From Anastatus disparis (lineage: Eukaryota; Arthropoda; Insecta; Hymenoptera; Eupelmidae): a stretch of DNA of 64,000 bases. The notes below the pieces were generated by a model. The model was not told where the DNA came from. It was given only the letters and a program-made list of their open reading frames with translations, and did not search any database. The translations under genes and the position numbers were made by a program. Positions 34,201 to 44,251 of this stretch are shown here, piece by piece; position 1 is the first letter of the stretch, and each line of letters begins with the position of its first letter. The stretch is from the NCBI GenBank assembly GCA_017163975.1, contig JAFFSR010000084.1, positions 747,501-811,500 on the forward strand. Direction: 5' to 3'.

Positions 34201-36395
34201 ATATTTTATTTAATTTAAAAAATTTGAAAAAGATATTTATTACTTTTTTATTTTTTTCGGCTTGTTCTTTAAATTTTGACAAATTTTGACATTAGCTATA
34301 TTAATACCATTATTTTAGTTAAAATAAAAAATCCTTTGGAGCTGTTAATTTTTTATAAACTCAGATCGCAAATTAGACATCAAAGTTGACAAAACTAACC
34401 TCAAAATACTATAAATTGAAAACTTGTATATAACTTTTCAAATATAAGATTTCGGTAGATTTCTTTAGTTGTCCGCACTCAAGTTGAATCCTACTACTTT
34501 TTTTTTTGAAGTGAAAAAAACCGATTAAATTCTCCATTTACTCATAAAGTTGGATAACAAATATTATCACAAAGGGGAGCTTCATTATGCCCTCAATGTA
34601 TTTAATTACATTAATATTATAAATATGTATTCAAATACAGAACATCATCATATTCGATAAATTTAGTGGAGCCACAAGACCCAATGCATCTTGCCCGGGG
34701 TTAGTATTCCTTATTTTAGCCACTTCATTTAATTTGAATTGTATTTCATGGCGTCACATTCCACTTCGGATCAGCTTTCGACTAACTTTACCGATCGAAT
34801 ATAGCTGAAAAAGATATTTTGTTTTTATTTATTTTTTTGGCTTATTCTTTGAGTTTGGACAAATTTACGCACTTTCGCTTTTCATTTGTTAAAATAAATA
34901 GATATTTACAAGTGAAAAAATGTTGATATGTATTTTTATCAAAAATAAACGAAATTACTTATTTATCTACTTTCGATGGGTAAAAAAGGTCTATATCTTC
35001 AAGAGTAAGCTGGAGCAAATGTGGTAACCGACCGAGAGGTAAAAATATTATTTAATCATAAATTAAATAATGATACTGTTTTCAAAAGGAATTGTTATCG
35101 AGCGGAATTTTTTATTCATACATGATTGTATAATAGATGTTTTTTTCATAATATTCATCATATTTTAAACAAAAAGTAAGTAACCATACTTACAGTTTAA
35201 TAAACAATTGTCGTATAGAATTTTTTAATTTTTAAATTTTCCTTTAATTATTTTGGTGAGTGCAATAGAGAAATAAATTTCGTGAATGTATTTGAAATTT
35301 TAATGCATTCCATTACGTTTAGTAGGAGAAAATTAAACAGCGGATGTTCAATTCTCGGTCAGTATCGAATCTGCTTCGACCTGCTCTTGACGAATAGCAT
35401 AATAATAAGATCAATTTATCATCTTACTTGTAATGTTTGGACTTAGATTGCATGCAAATATAATTCTTACTATGGAAACTATGTGAATAGTCTGTATGAA
35501 TATGATTATATATCATGGTTTATAATTATATTCGAGCACGATTTTGAAATTTTTCAGATTACGGTAGATTCACGACTGAATTATGAAAAGAAGCAATAAG
35601 ATTGCGATAATACTTTAAAATAAAAGTAAAATCAATAATTTTTGAGTCAGAAAAACCTATATTATTTAAATCTATAAGACGCTATTGTAAATGATATGTA
35701 AAAATAATTTATCAGTATGATAAAAAAAAGATAATAAGTACTAAGTCACTGTCAGTTCATTGAAGGTAGTTTTTCATAATGTTCTAAGACATAAATGAAG
35801 CTGCAACTGTTTTTACGGCGACATGCAAATTGTGTAACAATTGGTAAGACGTGTTATGCCGTAAATCTGAACCAGATGCAGCGTGCGTCATAGAACGACA
35901 CTACCTATTGATTAAGAAAACTGTCATTAATCAGTGAACTGACCCCGAGCCTCGTATACATGATTTCGTCTGTGATATGAAATAAGTATCTCAATTTTTG
36001 AATACACAAATTCTGTACAAACCTTTGTATACGAACGGCATCGTTCCAGACCTCACTGAAAAGTGACGGCCTTCTCGAGTGTAAAAGGCGATATGCATAA
36101 TTGTAGTGACTAGTATCTTAAATATTACTTGTAAATAACGTCTAAATCTTCGTAAAAAATTTTTTTCTATTATTATTCAATCGCCAAGTATAATTACGCT
36201 CGAATATAGTTTAAAACCATAATCTATAATAGAATGCTTTAGATAACGATTGTTTTGTAGATGTAGTGTAGAATCATTTAATCGTAATTTTATTAATATA
36301 TATAATATATAAATAAATTGAATTATAGACCAAAATTTAGATTTTATATTTGTTGACATTAATTACAACTATAAGTGTAGGAAAAAATCAAATTT
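34201..36395. repeat. Right arm of giant element, non-palindromic part
   Basis: Inverted copy of 22011-23754 with one extra stretch (about 34980-35400) that has a decayed GAGCAGG-type end (CGACCTGCTC at 35378). 54720-55800 is a same-orientation relative. No gene. Confidence 0.78.
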
Positions 36396-36399
36396 TTTT

Positions 36400-36670
36400 G
36401 CACATGAGATCTCACGTGAGATCTCATGTCCAAAAAAATTTTATTTCAGTTCACACGAGATCTCATATGAGATCTCATGTGAGATCTTATGTGAGATCGG
36501 GTATCGGGAAAAATTATACTTTTCGCGCATGAGATTTCACATGAGATCTCACGTGAGATCGGGCATCAGGAAAAATAAAATTTTGCGGCACATGAGATCT
36601 CACGTGAGATCTCATATGAGTTCTCATATGAGATCTCGTTTCATTTTCAATCGTGAGATCTCATGTCATT
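36400..36670. repeat. Subterminal GAGATCTC palindrome array, right end
   Basis: Inverted counterpart of the array at 21785-22010: repeated GAGATCTCACGTGAGATC units with CATGTG or CATATG alternates, ending 14 bp before the TCAGTAGGG terminus. Confidence 0.9.
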
Positions 36671-36685
36671 TTTGTCAGTAGGGTA

Positions 36686-37555
36686 TAGATAAAAACTTGA
36701 AACCTGTAATAGTTTTTTTTGATTTGGAAACGGGAGGTTTTCAAAAAACTGCAGATATTTTGCAAATCGCGGCGAAGTATGAGGAGCTACAGTTTTCAGT
36801 TTACATCAGACCAACGCAAAGAATCCACCAAAATGCAAGCGCAGTAAATGGATTACAATATGAAGATGGTAATTTGCAGCTACATGGAAAAAATATTATT
36901 ACAGTGCCTTTAATTGACGCTATGCATGCATTTTATACAATTTTTATTTAACATAGGAAAAAAATGTATATTAACAGCATATATTTCCAAATTTGATCAA
37001 TCTAGATTGACTTCAGCAATCGAAGAAGTATTTATGATTCAACATTATAAATCCGTAGTTAAAGGTTTTGCTGATACTTTCCCAATCATAAAAAAATTTA
37101 CAGGGAATAAAGGAAAAGGCCAAAATAAATTAGAAGTCTTAGCCAATAATTTATTTATTAATTCAGATAGTGCACATAATGCTGTTTCAGATGTAATTAT
37201 GTTGGAACAGATTATATATAAATTAAATATATCACATGAATATGTAATGGAATACTGCTTAACTTGGAAACAAATTGAAGACAAGAACAAAAATTCAAAT
37301 AAAATAACAAACAACTTAAAAGAATTTAATGTTTTAAAAAAGTGCACATCATAGGATATAAGAAAAAAAATGATAAATGCAGATATTACCTGCAGTAAGA
37401 TTTTTTATGTTTACCGTAAAAATAAATCTACGGGCTTGATAGAACTTTTAAAAGGCGATGAAAACGGCAATAACAAAGTCACAAAGAATGCTAAAGTTAT
37501 AAAAAAAATTGTTGAATTTTTGGAAAAATCGCCAAATCTCTATACTAAAAAATAA
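36686..37555 (+). pseudogene. DnaQ-like (DEDDh) exonuclease part of the MULE gene
   Basis: Continues the transposase frame after the giant insertion: IDKNLKPVIVFFDLETGG. The DEDDh exonuclease motifs are present: FFDLETGG (ExoI Asp and Glu), YISKFDQSRL (ExoII Asp) and SAHNAVSDVIML (ExoIII His and Asp). One extra T in the run 36931-36934 shifts the frame between HAF and IQFLFNIG. A TAG at 37352-37354 follows KKCTS, but the same frame then continues as MINADITCSKIFYVYRKN, STGLIELLKGDENG and VTKNAKVIKKIVEFL to a TAA at 37553-37555. So the C terminus was probably about 65 codons longer. The enzyme type is a 3'-5' exonuclease fold, also seen in RNase T and TREX; the substrate is unknown. Transposase and nuclease would be one polypeptide, or one transcript. 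Confidence 0.85.
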
Positions 37556-38668
37556 GTATTGTATACGTGATATTTTTTCAGATATTATTTATTTATATTT
37601 TTACTTATATTATACAATTATTCGTTTAAGCTATTTTTATACAACTTGTAAATACGTTGAATATTATTTTATTTTTTTATAAAAATATTATTTATATTAC
37701 TTCATACATGTTTAATTTGTTCGACTGAGTTATTTATTATAAATGTTACTTTTATGTACGTTGCAATTTTTTACTAAACCAATATTGAGTCATAAAAATG
37801 TGATAATAAATTATTTAAGTAAAAAACTGTGATTAAAAATTATTTAAGTAAAAAACTGTGATTAGAAAATTATAAAAAGCGACTGTTGTTATTATAGTAA
37901 ATTTATATTCAAATGATTTAATATATCTGTTGTTTTATTTAAATATTTATATTTAATTATTCTAACTATCACCTTAACCTTTTATACATAAATAACATTT
38001 TTAACCTGCAATTAGTATTTGCACTAATACTCCATATGTATTACAATATTCGAATTTAAAAAGCGCGCGCGTCATCGCACCTATTTTGCTTTCACAGCGT
38101 TGCCACACATCTTTGGTTATGGCGTCTAAGAAGCGAAATTCATTGAACGCCTTTACATAATTATTTATTGCAACTCTCACAGATACGCAATGCTTATTTT
38201 TTGAAATCGTATACTTTCTTAAAATGTTTTTATGCTATTAAAAAAATTTGAACAATACCTGTTTGTTAAATGAATTGTATTTCTTAAGTGAATTCGGCAA
38301 AAGTGCGTTTCGCCATAAGACTGCACGTTAAAATCTCGAGAAAAAAAATCTTTGATAACTTTTCTCCTGTGTACCCTAGCCTTCCAAAAATTTAATGACG
38401 TTATCTTATATGTATTATGTACCAATAAATCAAATTTCATTAAAATCTGTTTGTTAATTCTATTACCAATAGAACTCCCTTAAACTACAATTTCGTTAGA
38501 AATAAATCCTTACCTAATATATAAAATTAATAGATTTAGAATTTTATTTTTTATACTAATAATATTCGTAATACTGTTTCAATACTAATATTCGTTATTT
38601 TATTTACAAAATATTCTACATGTTACTTTTCTTTAGTGATGATGGCGTTTAACATAATGTTTTTTTAT
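37556..38668. other. 3' flank of the MULE gene, no gene seen
   Basis: AT-rich with a direct repeat of AAAAACTGTGATTA near 37822-37865. A short frame on the minus strand (38219-38440) is not recognisable. Around 38060-38130 there is a more complex stretch with GCGCGCGCGTC, which might be a promoter-like mirror of the region before 17868. Confidence 0.45.
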
Positions 38669-38862
38669 GGCTCGAATTCATAGACCCAACTCAAGTCTAA
38701 GGCTAGAAGTTATAGTCGTTACTTAGTTCTCAAATATTCTATCCTTGTTCTTCTTATAGAAAAAAAGTAAGAAGAACATAGATAGAATATCTGAAAACTG
38801 AGTAAAGACTATAACTTTCAGCCTAACGATTGTTACTTGAGTTACAATACTGAATTCGTACA
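38669..38862. mobile_element. ~190-bp hairpin MITE, GGCTCGAATTCATA family
   Basis: Left GGCTCGAATTCATAGACC and AGTTATAGTCGTTACTTAG pair with ACTGAGTAAAGACTATAAC and CAATACTGAATTCG on the right, around an AAGAACA...TGTTCTT centre. The right end is worn, so the limit is approximate. Related to 17427-17660. Confidence 0.75.
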
Positions 38863-39122
38863 AATGTCAATGGAGATAATATAGTAAAATACATGGCATA
38901 AGTGCAAACTTTATTTATAATCTTAAAAACGATTGCAAATGTCATAAAATAATTGTGAATAATATGCGCTTTTTAACAAAAATATATTTAATATTGTAAT
39001 ATTAATATGAGACATGTAAACAAGATTTCAATGTACTCGCATGCTCACATTTTTTTACACAGTGTAAAAATAGACCACATAGCTCTCGCAAAAGTGTGAC
39101 TTAAGTTCAGATTTCGATCACA
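38863..39122. other. Spacer before the right MULE arm
   Basis: AT-rich, no feature recognised. Confidence 0.4.
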
Positions 39123-40000
39123 TAGTGTTAAAAACGTCGAAGTCAAGGTTCATATTATTAAATCATGATTCTCTTTGTATTGATAAGTTTTACTTACAAA
39201 ATATGAATTCATTAACTCATATGTAATCTGATATTTTGACCGTACTTAATGTAGCTATACCTGTGAAATGACTCATTTATCAAAACATTTTCTTTTATTA
39301 AAATAATATAATATTCAAAAGATTTTATCACATATAAAGTAGTAAAATATCAACAAAATCATGAAAGAAGTGTTCAAATATCTAATCTAAAATGTGGATT
39401 CATGCAAAAATATGATGCGAATGTTTGTAAATCTTATTTTTCTAACTTGATTGCATAATTTAATTCATAAATTAAGTTCTAGAATATAATTTCATAGTAT
39501 AAATAATAATATAAAGTCTGCAAATAAGCTAAAATCAGCCAAAAACGTTGAAAAAAATGAGTTTTTTGCATTTTTAACTATAGCGCACCTCCAGGATATA
39601 TCTGAAGAAAATCAGGCAAGTACTTTCAAACAAAATTCAAGTTTTTTTTGCAAGAGTTAGCCCTTTAATGCATTTCCCGTAAAAATAAGAAGGCTTTTAA
39701 TTTTTTTTCCATCTTTTTAGGTTATATAGCATCATCAAATCTTTATGAAAAAATTCTACAAGATTTGTATATATTTAAACTATAAGCATAATTTTCTTGG
39801 GATTTTTTTATTGACTAGATTCGGAGAAAAAAAAAAAGTGAAAAAGTCATTTTTTTCATGCTGTGGTCAGGAGGAGGGAGGTCGCGGTCTGCAAATATGA
39901 CAAAAGCTATTTATTTTCGATCTAAAATAAAGTTACAAGGTCAAACAAAAATTTCAGGAACAGGGCAAATTTGACTATCTTAACGTGGGGTACCCTTTTA
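39123..40000. repeat. Right inner arm of the MULE
   Basis: Inverted copy of 16180-17070. Beyond 40000 the outer part (TTTTCGAATACTTAAATC through ATCCTTAGGCTC-type sequence to CCAGCGTCATG) instead matches 60747-61030, inverted. The two MULE ends therefore differ in their outer few hundred bases. Confidence 0.85.
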
Positions 40001-40297
40001 TTTTCGAATACTTAAATCTGAAGCAAAAAAAAAGTGTTATTAACTTCTTTCATAGCTTTTTAGTTGAAATATAAGTGCGAAGTGCTGATAATTTAAAAGA
40101 AAAAAACAACATTTTTACAATTTTAGTTGTTCTAAGAGTCATAAGTAATTCAACAGCCTTGTTAATGCAACAGATAATGATATCTCACTTGAAACCTTTA
40201 ATTTGATCAATGACAGAACTCTCTAGAGCCTAAGGATCATGAGTTACAGCCATTATGAATTTGAAAAAATTTATAGGTATCAAAATCCAGCGTCATG

Positions 40298-40455
40298 TGG
40301 CCAGCACGCCCAAGCGATCGTCACACAAAGCAAGTGCAGATTGGACGCGCAGCGTTCCTTGGAGCGGTCACCCATCCAAGTACTAACCGCGGCCAATACT
40401 GCTTAACTTTGCAGATCGCCTGGCGCGCGCCAAACCACTCGGCCAATGCATCGGT
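40298..40455 (-). mobile_element. tRNA/5S chimeric SINE, copy 1
   Basis: On the minus strand the element opens CCGATGCATTGGCCGAGTGG, which resembles the A-box region of tRNA-Leu or tRNA-Ser (TGGCCGAGTGG). About 25 bases on it turns into AAAGTTAAGCAGTATTGG and CGGTTAGTACTTGGATGG with GTGACCGCTC. This is the internal control region of 5S rRNA (A box, intermediate element, C box). The tail runs to the MULE terminus. It is not a 5S gene: the 5' third and 3' end of 5S rRNA are missing. Copy 2 is at 42537-42680. Confidence 0.85.
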
Positions 40456-40841
40456 ATGATACTATTACTTTACTCTTTGCAAAGTTATGAAGGTGCCTTT
40501 TTCTCTCCGGCAAAAAAGTAAACACATTAAATTACTCTTTAGAAACGGCAGTATAATCTTTCACTCATTGTAAAGTAAAAAATATAGATACTAATCTTTA
40601 TGAAAAAGGAAAAAGCATCATATTAACCTTTTAAAATAATTTGATTTCTATAAAGTAATAAACGTAATACGTTTTCACTTTTAGAAAAAAAATAAACGCC
40701 TTAAGTTTATCTTTATAAACTAAAAAGTCATCAAATATACCTCTACAAGTGGTAAAATCTTCAATCTACTCTTTTATAAGTAAAATAACTATACTTTTTT
40801 ACTTTTTATTTTCAATTTTTCCTCCTTTGAGTTCAAAGTGT
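40456..40841. other. Spacer between MULE and second giant element
   Basis: AT-rich with weakly repeated TTTACTCTTT/AAAGTAAA phrases about 60-70 bp apart. No gene seen. Confidence 0.45.
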
Positions 40842-40856
40842 CCCTACTGAAAAAAA

Positions 40857-40960
40857 TGACATGAGATCTCACGTGAGATCTCATGTGCAAAAAAATTAAT
40901 TTTTTCCGATACCTGATCTCACATGAAATCTAACGTAAGATCTCATGTGCAAAAAATTTT
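40857..40960. repeat. Subterminal GAGATCTC array, copy 2 left
   Basis: Short version of the palindrome array (GAGATCTCACGTGAGATCTC, then a diverged CTCACATGAAATCTAACG group). Confidence 0.85.
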
Positions 40961-42536
40961 ATTTTTTCCTACACTTATAGCTGTAATCAATGTTGACATC
41001 AAATCTGAAATTTTGTCTATAATTCAATTAACTTTTATATATCTTGATATGACGATTTAATTATTCTGCTCGACATCTACAAAACAATCGTTTTCTAAAA
41101 AAGTATGCTAATATGGATTATGGTTTAAAACTATATTCGAGCATAATTATACTTGGCGATTGAATAATGATAAAAACAAACAAATTTTTTACGAAGATTT
41201 AGACGACATTTACAAGTTATAGTAATAGAAGATACAAGTCACTACAATTATGCATATCGCCTTTTACACTCGAGAAGGCCATGACTTTTCAGTGAGGTCT
41301 GGTGCGATGCCGTTTGTATATTAAGGTTTGAACAGAATTTGTGTATTCACAAATTAAGTCACTTATTTCATATCAAAGACGAAATTATGTATACGAGGCT
41401 CAGGGTCAGTTCACTGATTAATGACAGTTCTTCTACTCAATTTCAAGCCATGATACATAATCATATTCATACAGATCATTTACATAGTTTTCATAATAAG
41501 AATCATATTTGTACGCAATGTTAGTCTAAACGTTAAAAATAAGGTAATACACATATTTTATTATTATACTATTCGTCATGTTAAAGGTCAGTTTTAGACG
41601 AGGTTTTAGACATTTTTCACTGATCGAAAGTAGCTTAAGAAGTGATTTCGTTCATTTTTAATAAAAATATATATCAGAATTGTTTTAACATATAAATATC
41701 TTTTCATTTTAACAAATAAGAAATGGAAGCGTGTAAATTTGTTAAAATTCAAAGAACAAGCCATAAAAATAAATAAAAACTAAATATCTTTTTTAGCTAT
41801 TTTCGATCTGTAAAGTTAGTCAAAAGTTGATCCTTGATTGGTAAGTGATGCCAGGAAATACAATGCAAATTAAATGAAGTGGCCAAAATAAGAACTACTG
41901 ACCCCGGGCAAGATACATTGGATTTTATGGCTCCACTAAATTTATGGAATATGATGATGTTCTAGTGCTCGAATACGTATTTATAATATTAGTGTAATAA
42001 AATACATAAGGGCTTGGTGTAGTTCCCCTGATAATATTTCTGATCCAAGTTTATGAGTAAATGGTGCATTCAATCGGGTTTTTTAACTTCAATAATAAAA
42101 TTAGTAGGATTCAACTTGAGTGTGGACAACTAAAGAAATATACCAAATTCTTATGCATAAAAAGTTATATGCAAATGTTCAATGTATAGTATTTTGAGGT
42201 TAGGTTTGTCAACTTTGATATTTAATTTGCGATCTAAACTCGGAAAAAATAACAGCTTCAAGGGATTTTTTAAATGATTGTACTACTATAGCTAATGTCA
42301 AAAATTGTCAAGATTTAAAGAACAAGCTGAAAAAAAATAAAAAAATAATAAATATCTATTTTTAAAATTTTTTTAATTGAATAAAATATATAAGAGATCC
42401 CAGATGAGATCACATATGAGATTGCACATAAGATCGCATATGAGATGTCATATGAGACTGCCTATAAGATCGTACATAAAATCGAATGTGTATATTTGTT
42501 GAATTTTTGAAATAAAATAAATATATGTGCGATCTA
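40961..42536. repeat. Left arm of giant copy 2
   Basis: Same-orientation relative of 22011-23900, shorter by a deletion near 41450. It includes the region resembling the 403-bp TTAA MITE at about 42005-42300 and a GAGATC palindrome block at 42393-42536. No gene. Confidence 0.78.
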
Positions 42537-42680
42537 CCGACGCATTGGCCGAGTGGTTCGGCGCGCGCCAGGTAATCTGCAAGGTTGAGCAGCATTGGCC
42601 ACGGTTAGTACTTGGATGGGTGACCGCTCAAGTGCCCCGTGCGGCCGGTTCTGACTTGTTTTGTGTGATCATAAAAAATC
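42537..42680 (+). mobile_element. tRNA/5S chimeric SINE, copy 2
   Basis: Opens CCGACGCATTGGCCGAGTGG, then GGTTGAGCAGCATTGG and CGGTTAGTACTTGGATGG. Over the first 100 bp it differs from copy 1 by about ten substitutions. It interrupts a GAGATC array of the giant element at GCGATCT, so it is an insertion. The right limit is approximate, set where similarity to copy 1 ends; the following GATCATAAAAAATC may be its tail. Confidence 0.85.
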
Positions 42681-43064
42681 ATCATAAAAAAGTCAGAATA
42701 TTATAATAAAAAATTTATTTTATCTCCTTATTCCTTTTCATTTTTACTAACAAATTAATGCACATCGTTTACCAACTGTAATCAGTTTGTGTACACAATA
42801 ATTGTAGACAGTTGCCGATTAGAGCAGTTGTTTGCATAGAATTTTATTATTTTCTAACTCTAGCATTCCGTCAAATTTCCACAAAAGAAAGATTTGATAG
42901 AAAATTCTCTTTGAGAATTTTCAAGTGCCTTCCTTCTTTTTCTTTATTTTGTTTATACTCTCAAAAAGATTGCTAACCAAAAAAGTATAATTTATTAAAA
43001 CACCACGAGCTATTAGATAGAAATATCTAGACTCATTAAAGAATTTCTCGCCACTAAGCAGACG
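42681..43064. other. Unassigned stretch after the SINE
   Basis: AT-rich with a local inverted repeat (GAAAATTCTC...GAGAATTTTC near 42900-42920). No counterpart was seen in copy 1, so it may have come in with the SINE or another insertion. Confidence 0.4.
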
Positions 43065-43156
43065 TGACACTGTAGTGGACCGGAGTTAAATCCCCGGAAA
43101 AATTTTGGAAAAATTTTTCTGAATTTTTCTCTGTGAAATAGAACTAGGAGACCAGG
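43065..43156 (+). repeat. SINE-like block, third copy
   Basis: GTGGACCGGAGTTAAATCCC and a tail with TTTCTCTGTGAAATAG, as at 24105-24233. It runs on uninterrupted through AGGAGACCAGG, giving the empty site for the CACTG hairpin. Confidence 0.45.
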
Positions 43157-43875
43157 AAAAACCAATCAAGCGTAGGCTGATGCAGTTTTAATTACCAATA
43201 GAGAAGTGAAAATGTTATTTTATCATAAGTAAAATAATTATACTGTTTTTAAAAAAAATTGTTATCGAGCGCAATTTCTCATACACGATTGTATAGTAAA
43301 TGTTTTTTTTTCATAGAGTTTACCATATTTTAAGCGAAAAGTAAGTAACCGTATTTAGAGTTTAATAAACAGCTGTAGTATAAAATTTTCAATTTTTTAA
43401 AATTTTTTTCAATTATTTTTGGCGAGTGCAATAAAGTAATAAATATGTGAATGTGTTTGAAATTTTAATGCGTTCCATTCCGTATAGTAGGAGAAAATTA
43501 AACAACGGATTTTTTATTCTTTGTCGGTATCGAATCTGCTCCGGCCTGCTCTTAAAAAGTCCCCTTAGGCATTATAAATTACATAAGTAAGGTGACATCA
43601 CGGGTCTCAGTCCACAGCAACAAAGAGACCAACTAGTAATAAAATAGAAAAGAAGAAGGTATCTCTAATTACAAAGAATTCTGATATTTATTCATATGGA
43701 AAAAAAGAAATTCATTTTTTAACTATTTTTGATCGATAAAGTAGGTCTAAAGCAAATCCTTAAAAATTTTGTTTCATAATAGGTCATTTATTTTCGTCCT
43801 GTTCTAATCTAAATCTCTATTTTTTCATAAATTATGTCATGAAACGAATTTTTAAATTAATGTTACTCAAAAACT

Positions 43876-44169
43876 TATTGAGGTATTTTTCGTTATGCAC
43901 TAACGTCTAAAATCATTCATGCGTATTATACTGTATGGCCGTAAAGCGACATCAGTGGTAGGAGCAGTTCACTTTTATAGTTTAGTTAGCAACAAGAGGC
44001 CGAGTGAACTGGATGTCCGTGGCGTTCTTTAAATAGACAAAGCGTCCATTTGTATTTTATAGTCTTGCATAATTAAAGGTTAAACAAAACTTATCTTGTT
44101 GCTGTTCATTACCTTTGATTTTTGTTAAACTAAAATAACTGTTTCAATTCACTGTGATTAATTACCTTA
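43876..44169 (+). repeat. 5' LTR of the copia element, 294 bp
   Basis: Starts TATTGAGGTATTTTTCG (TGTTGAGG in the 3' copy) and ends TTAATTACCTTA. By eye it differs from the 3' LTR at about 18 positions plus two indels (4 bp and 1 bp), roughly 94% identity, so the insertion is not recent. Confidence 0.95.
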
Positions 44170-44172
44170 ATA

Positions 44173-44186
44173 GGTTATAGGCCCAG
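44173..44186 (+). promoter_or_regulatory. Half-tRNA primer-binding site
   Basis: GGTTATAGGCCCAG is complementary, with one mismatch, to the anticodon arm of initiator tRNA-Met (CTGGGCCCATAACC). Copia of Drosophila is known to prime from that internal half of the tRNA, and the position a few bases after the LTR fits. Confidence 0.85.
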
Positions 44187-44251
44187 AAGCGCCACATTAA
44201 ACAGTTGAAAAATCAAAAGTCGTTAACAAAGAAATACGTGAATCTCTGAAA

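Larger units (their letters stand above)
21771..36683. mobile_element. Giant inverted-repeat element, copy 1, 14.9 kb
   Basis: Ends CCCTACTGAAAAAAAT and (right, reversed) CCCTACTGACAAAAAT, flanked by TA (21769-21770 and 36684-36685). It is inserted inside the MULE gene: frame VPIVN on the left continues as IDKNLKPVIVFF on the right. Arms of about 2.4 kb (21771-24233 and 32965-36683) are inverted copies of each other. The interior (26819-29290 and 31340-32950) is also partly inverted. There is no recognisable transposase. A second copy spans 40842-56546. Nested inside are a CACTG hairpin, a CCCTAG MITE, a GGGACG hairpin, two TTAA elements, GC-rich hairpins and a LINE tail. TA duplication could mean Tc1/mariner-like or ISL2EU-like mobilisation; not resolved. 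Confidence 0.92.
16023..40297 (+). mobile_element. Mutator-like element (MULE) with long arms and nested insertions
   Basis: The termini are CATGACGCCCTCTGGATTT on the left and AAATCCAGCGTCATG on the right, with inverted similarity of about 1 kb inside each end. Between the arms lies one spliced gene for a Mutator-like transposase that reads on into a DnaQ-like exonuclease. Long terminal inverted repeats are typical of MULEs. About 15.8 kb of the length is later insertions (18177-19075 and 21771-36683); without them the element would be about 8.5 kb. I could not find the expected 8-10 bp target duplication, and a SINE abuts the right end. A 478-bp relative made only of end sequence lies at 60747-61224. 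Confidence 0.8.

Noticed and set aside
21771..36683. Polinton/Maverick or integrated virus as explanation of the giant element
   Set aside because: Target duplication is 2 bp, not 6, and no DNA polymerase, integrase, ATPase or capsid gene is visible.
42581..42630. Functional 5S rRNA gene
   Set aside because: Only the internal control region is 5S-like; the 5' third and 3' end of 5S rRNA are absent and a tRNA-like head precedes it.
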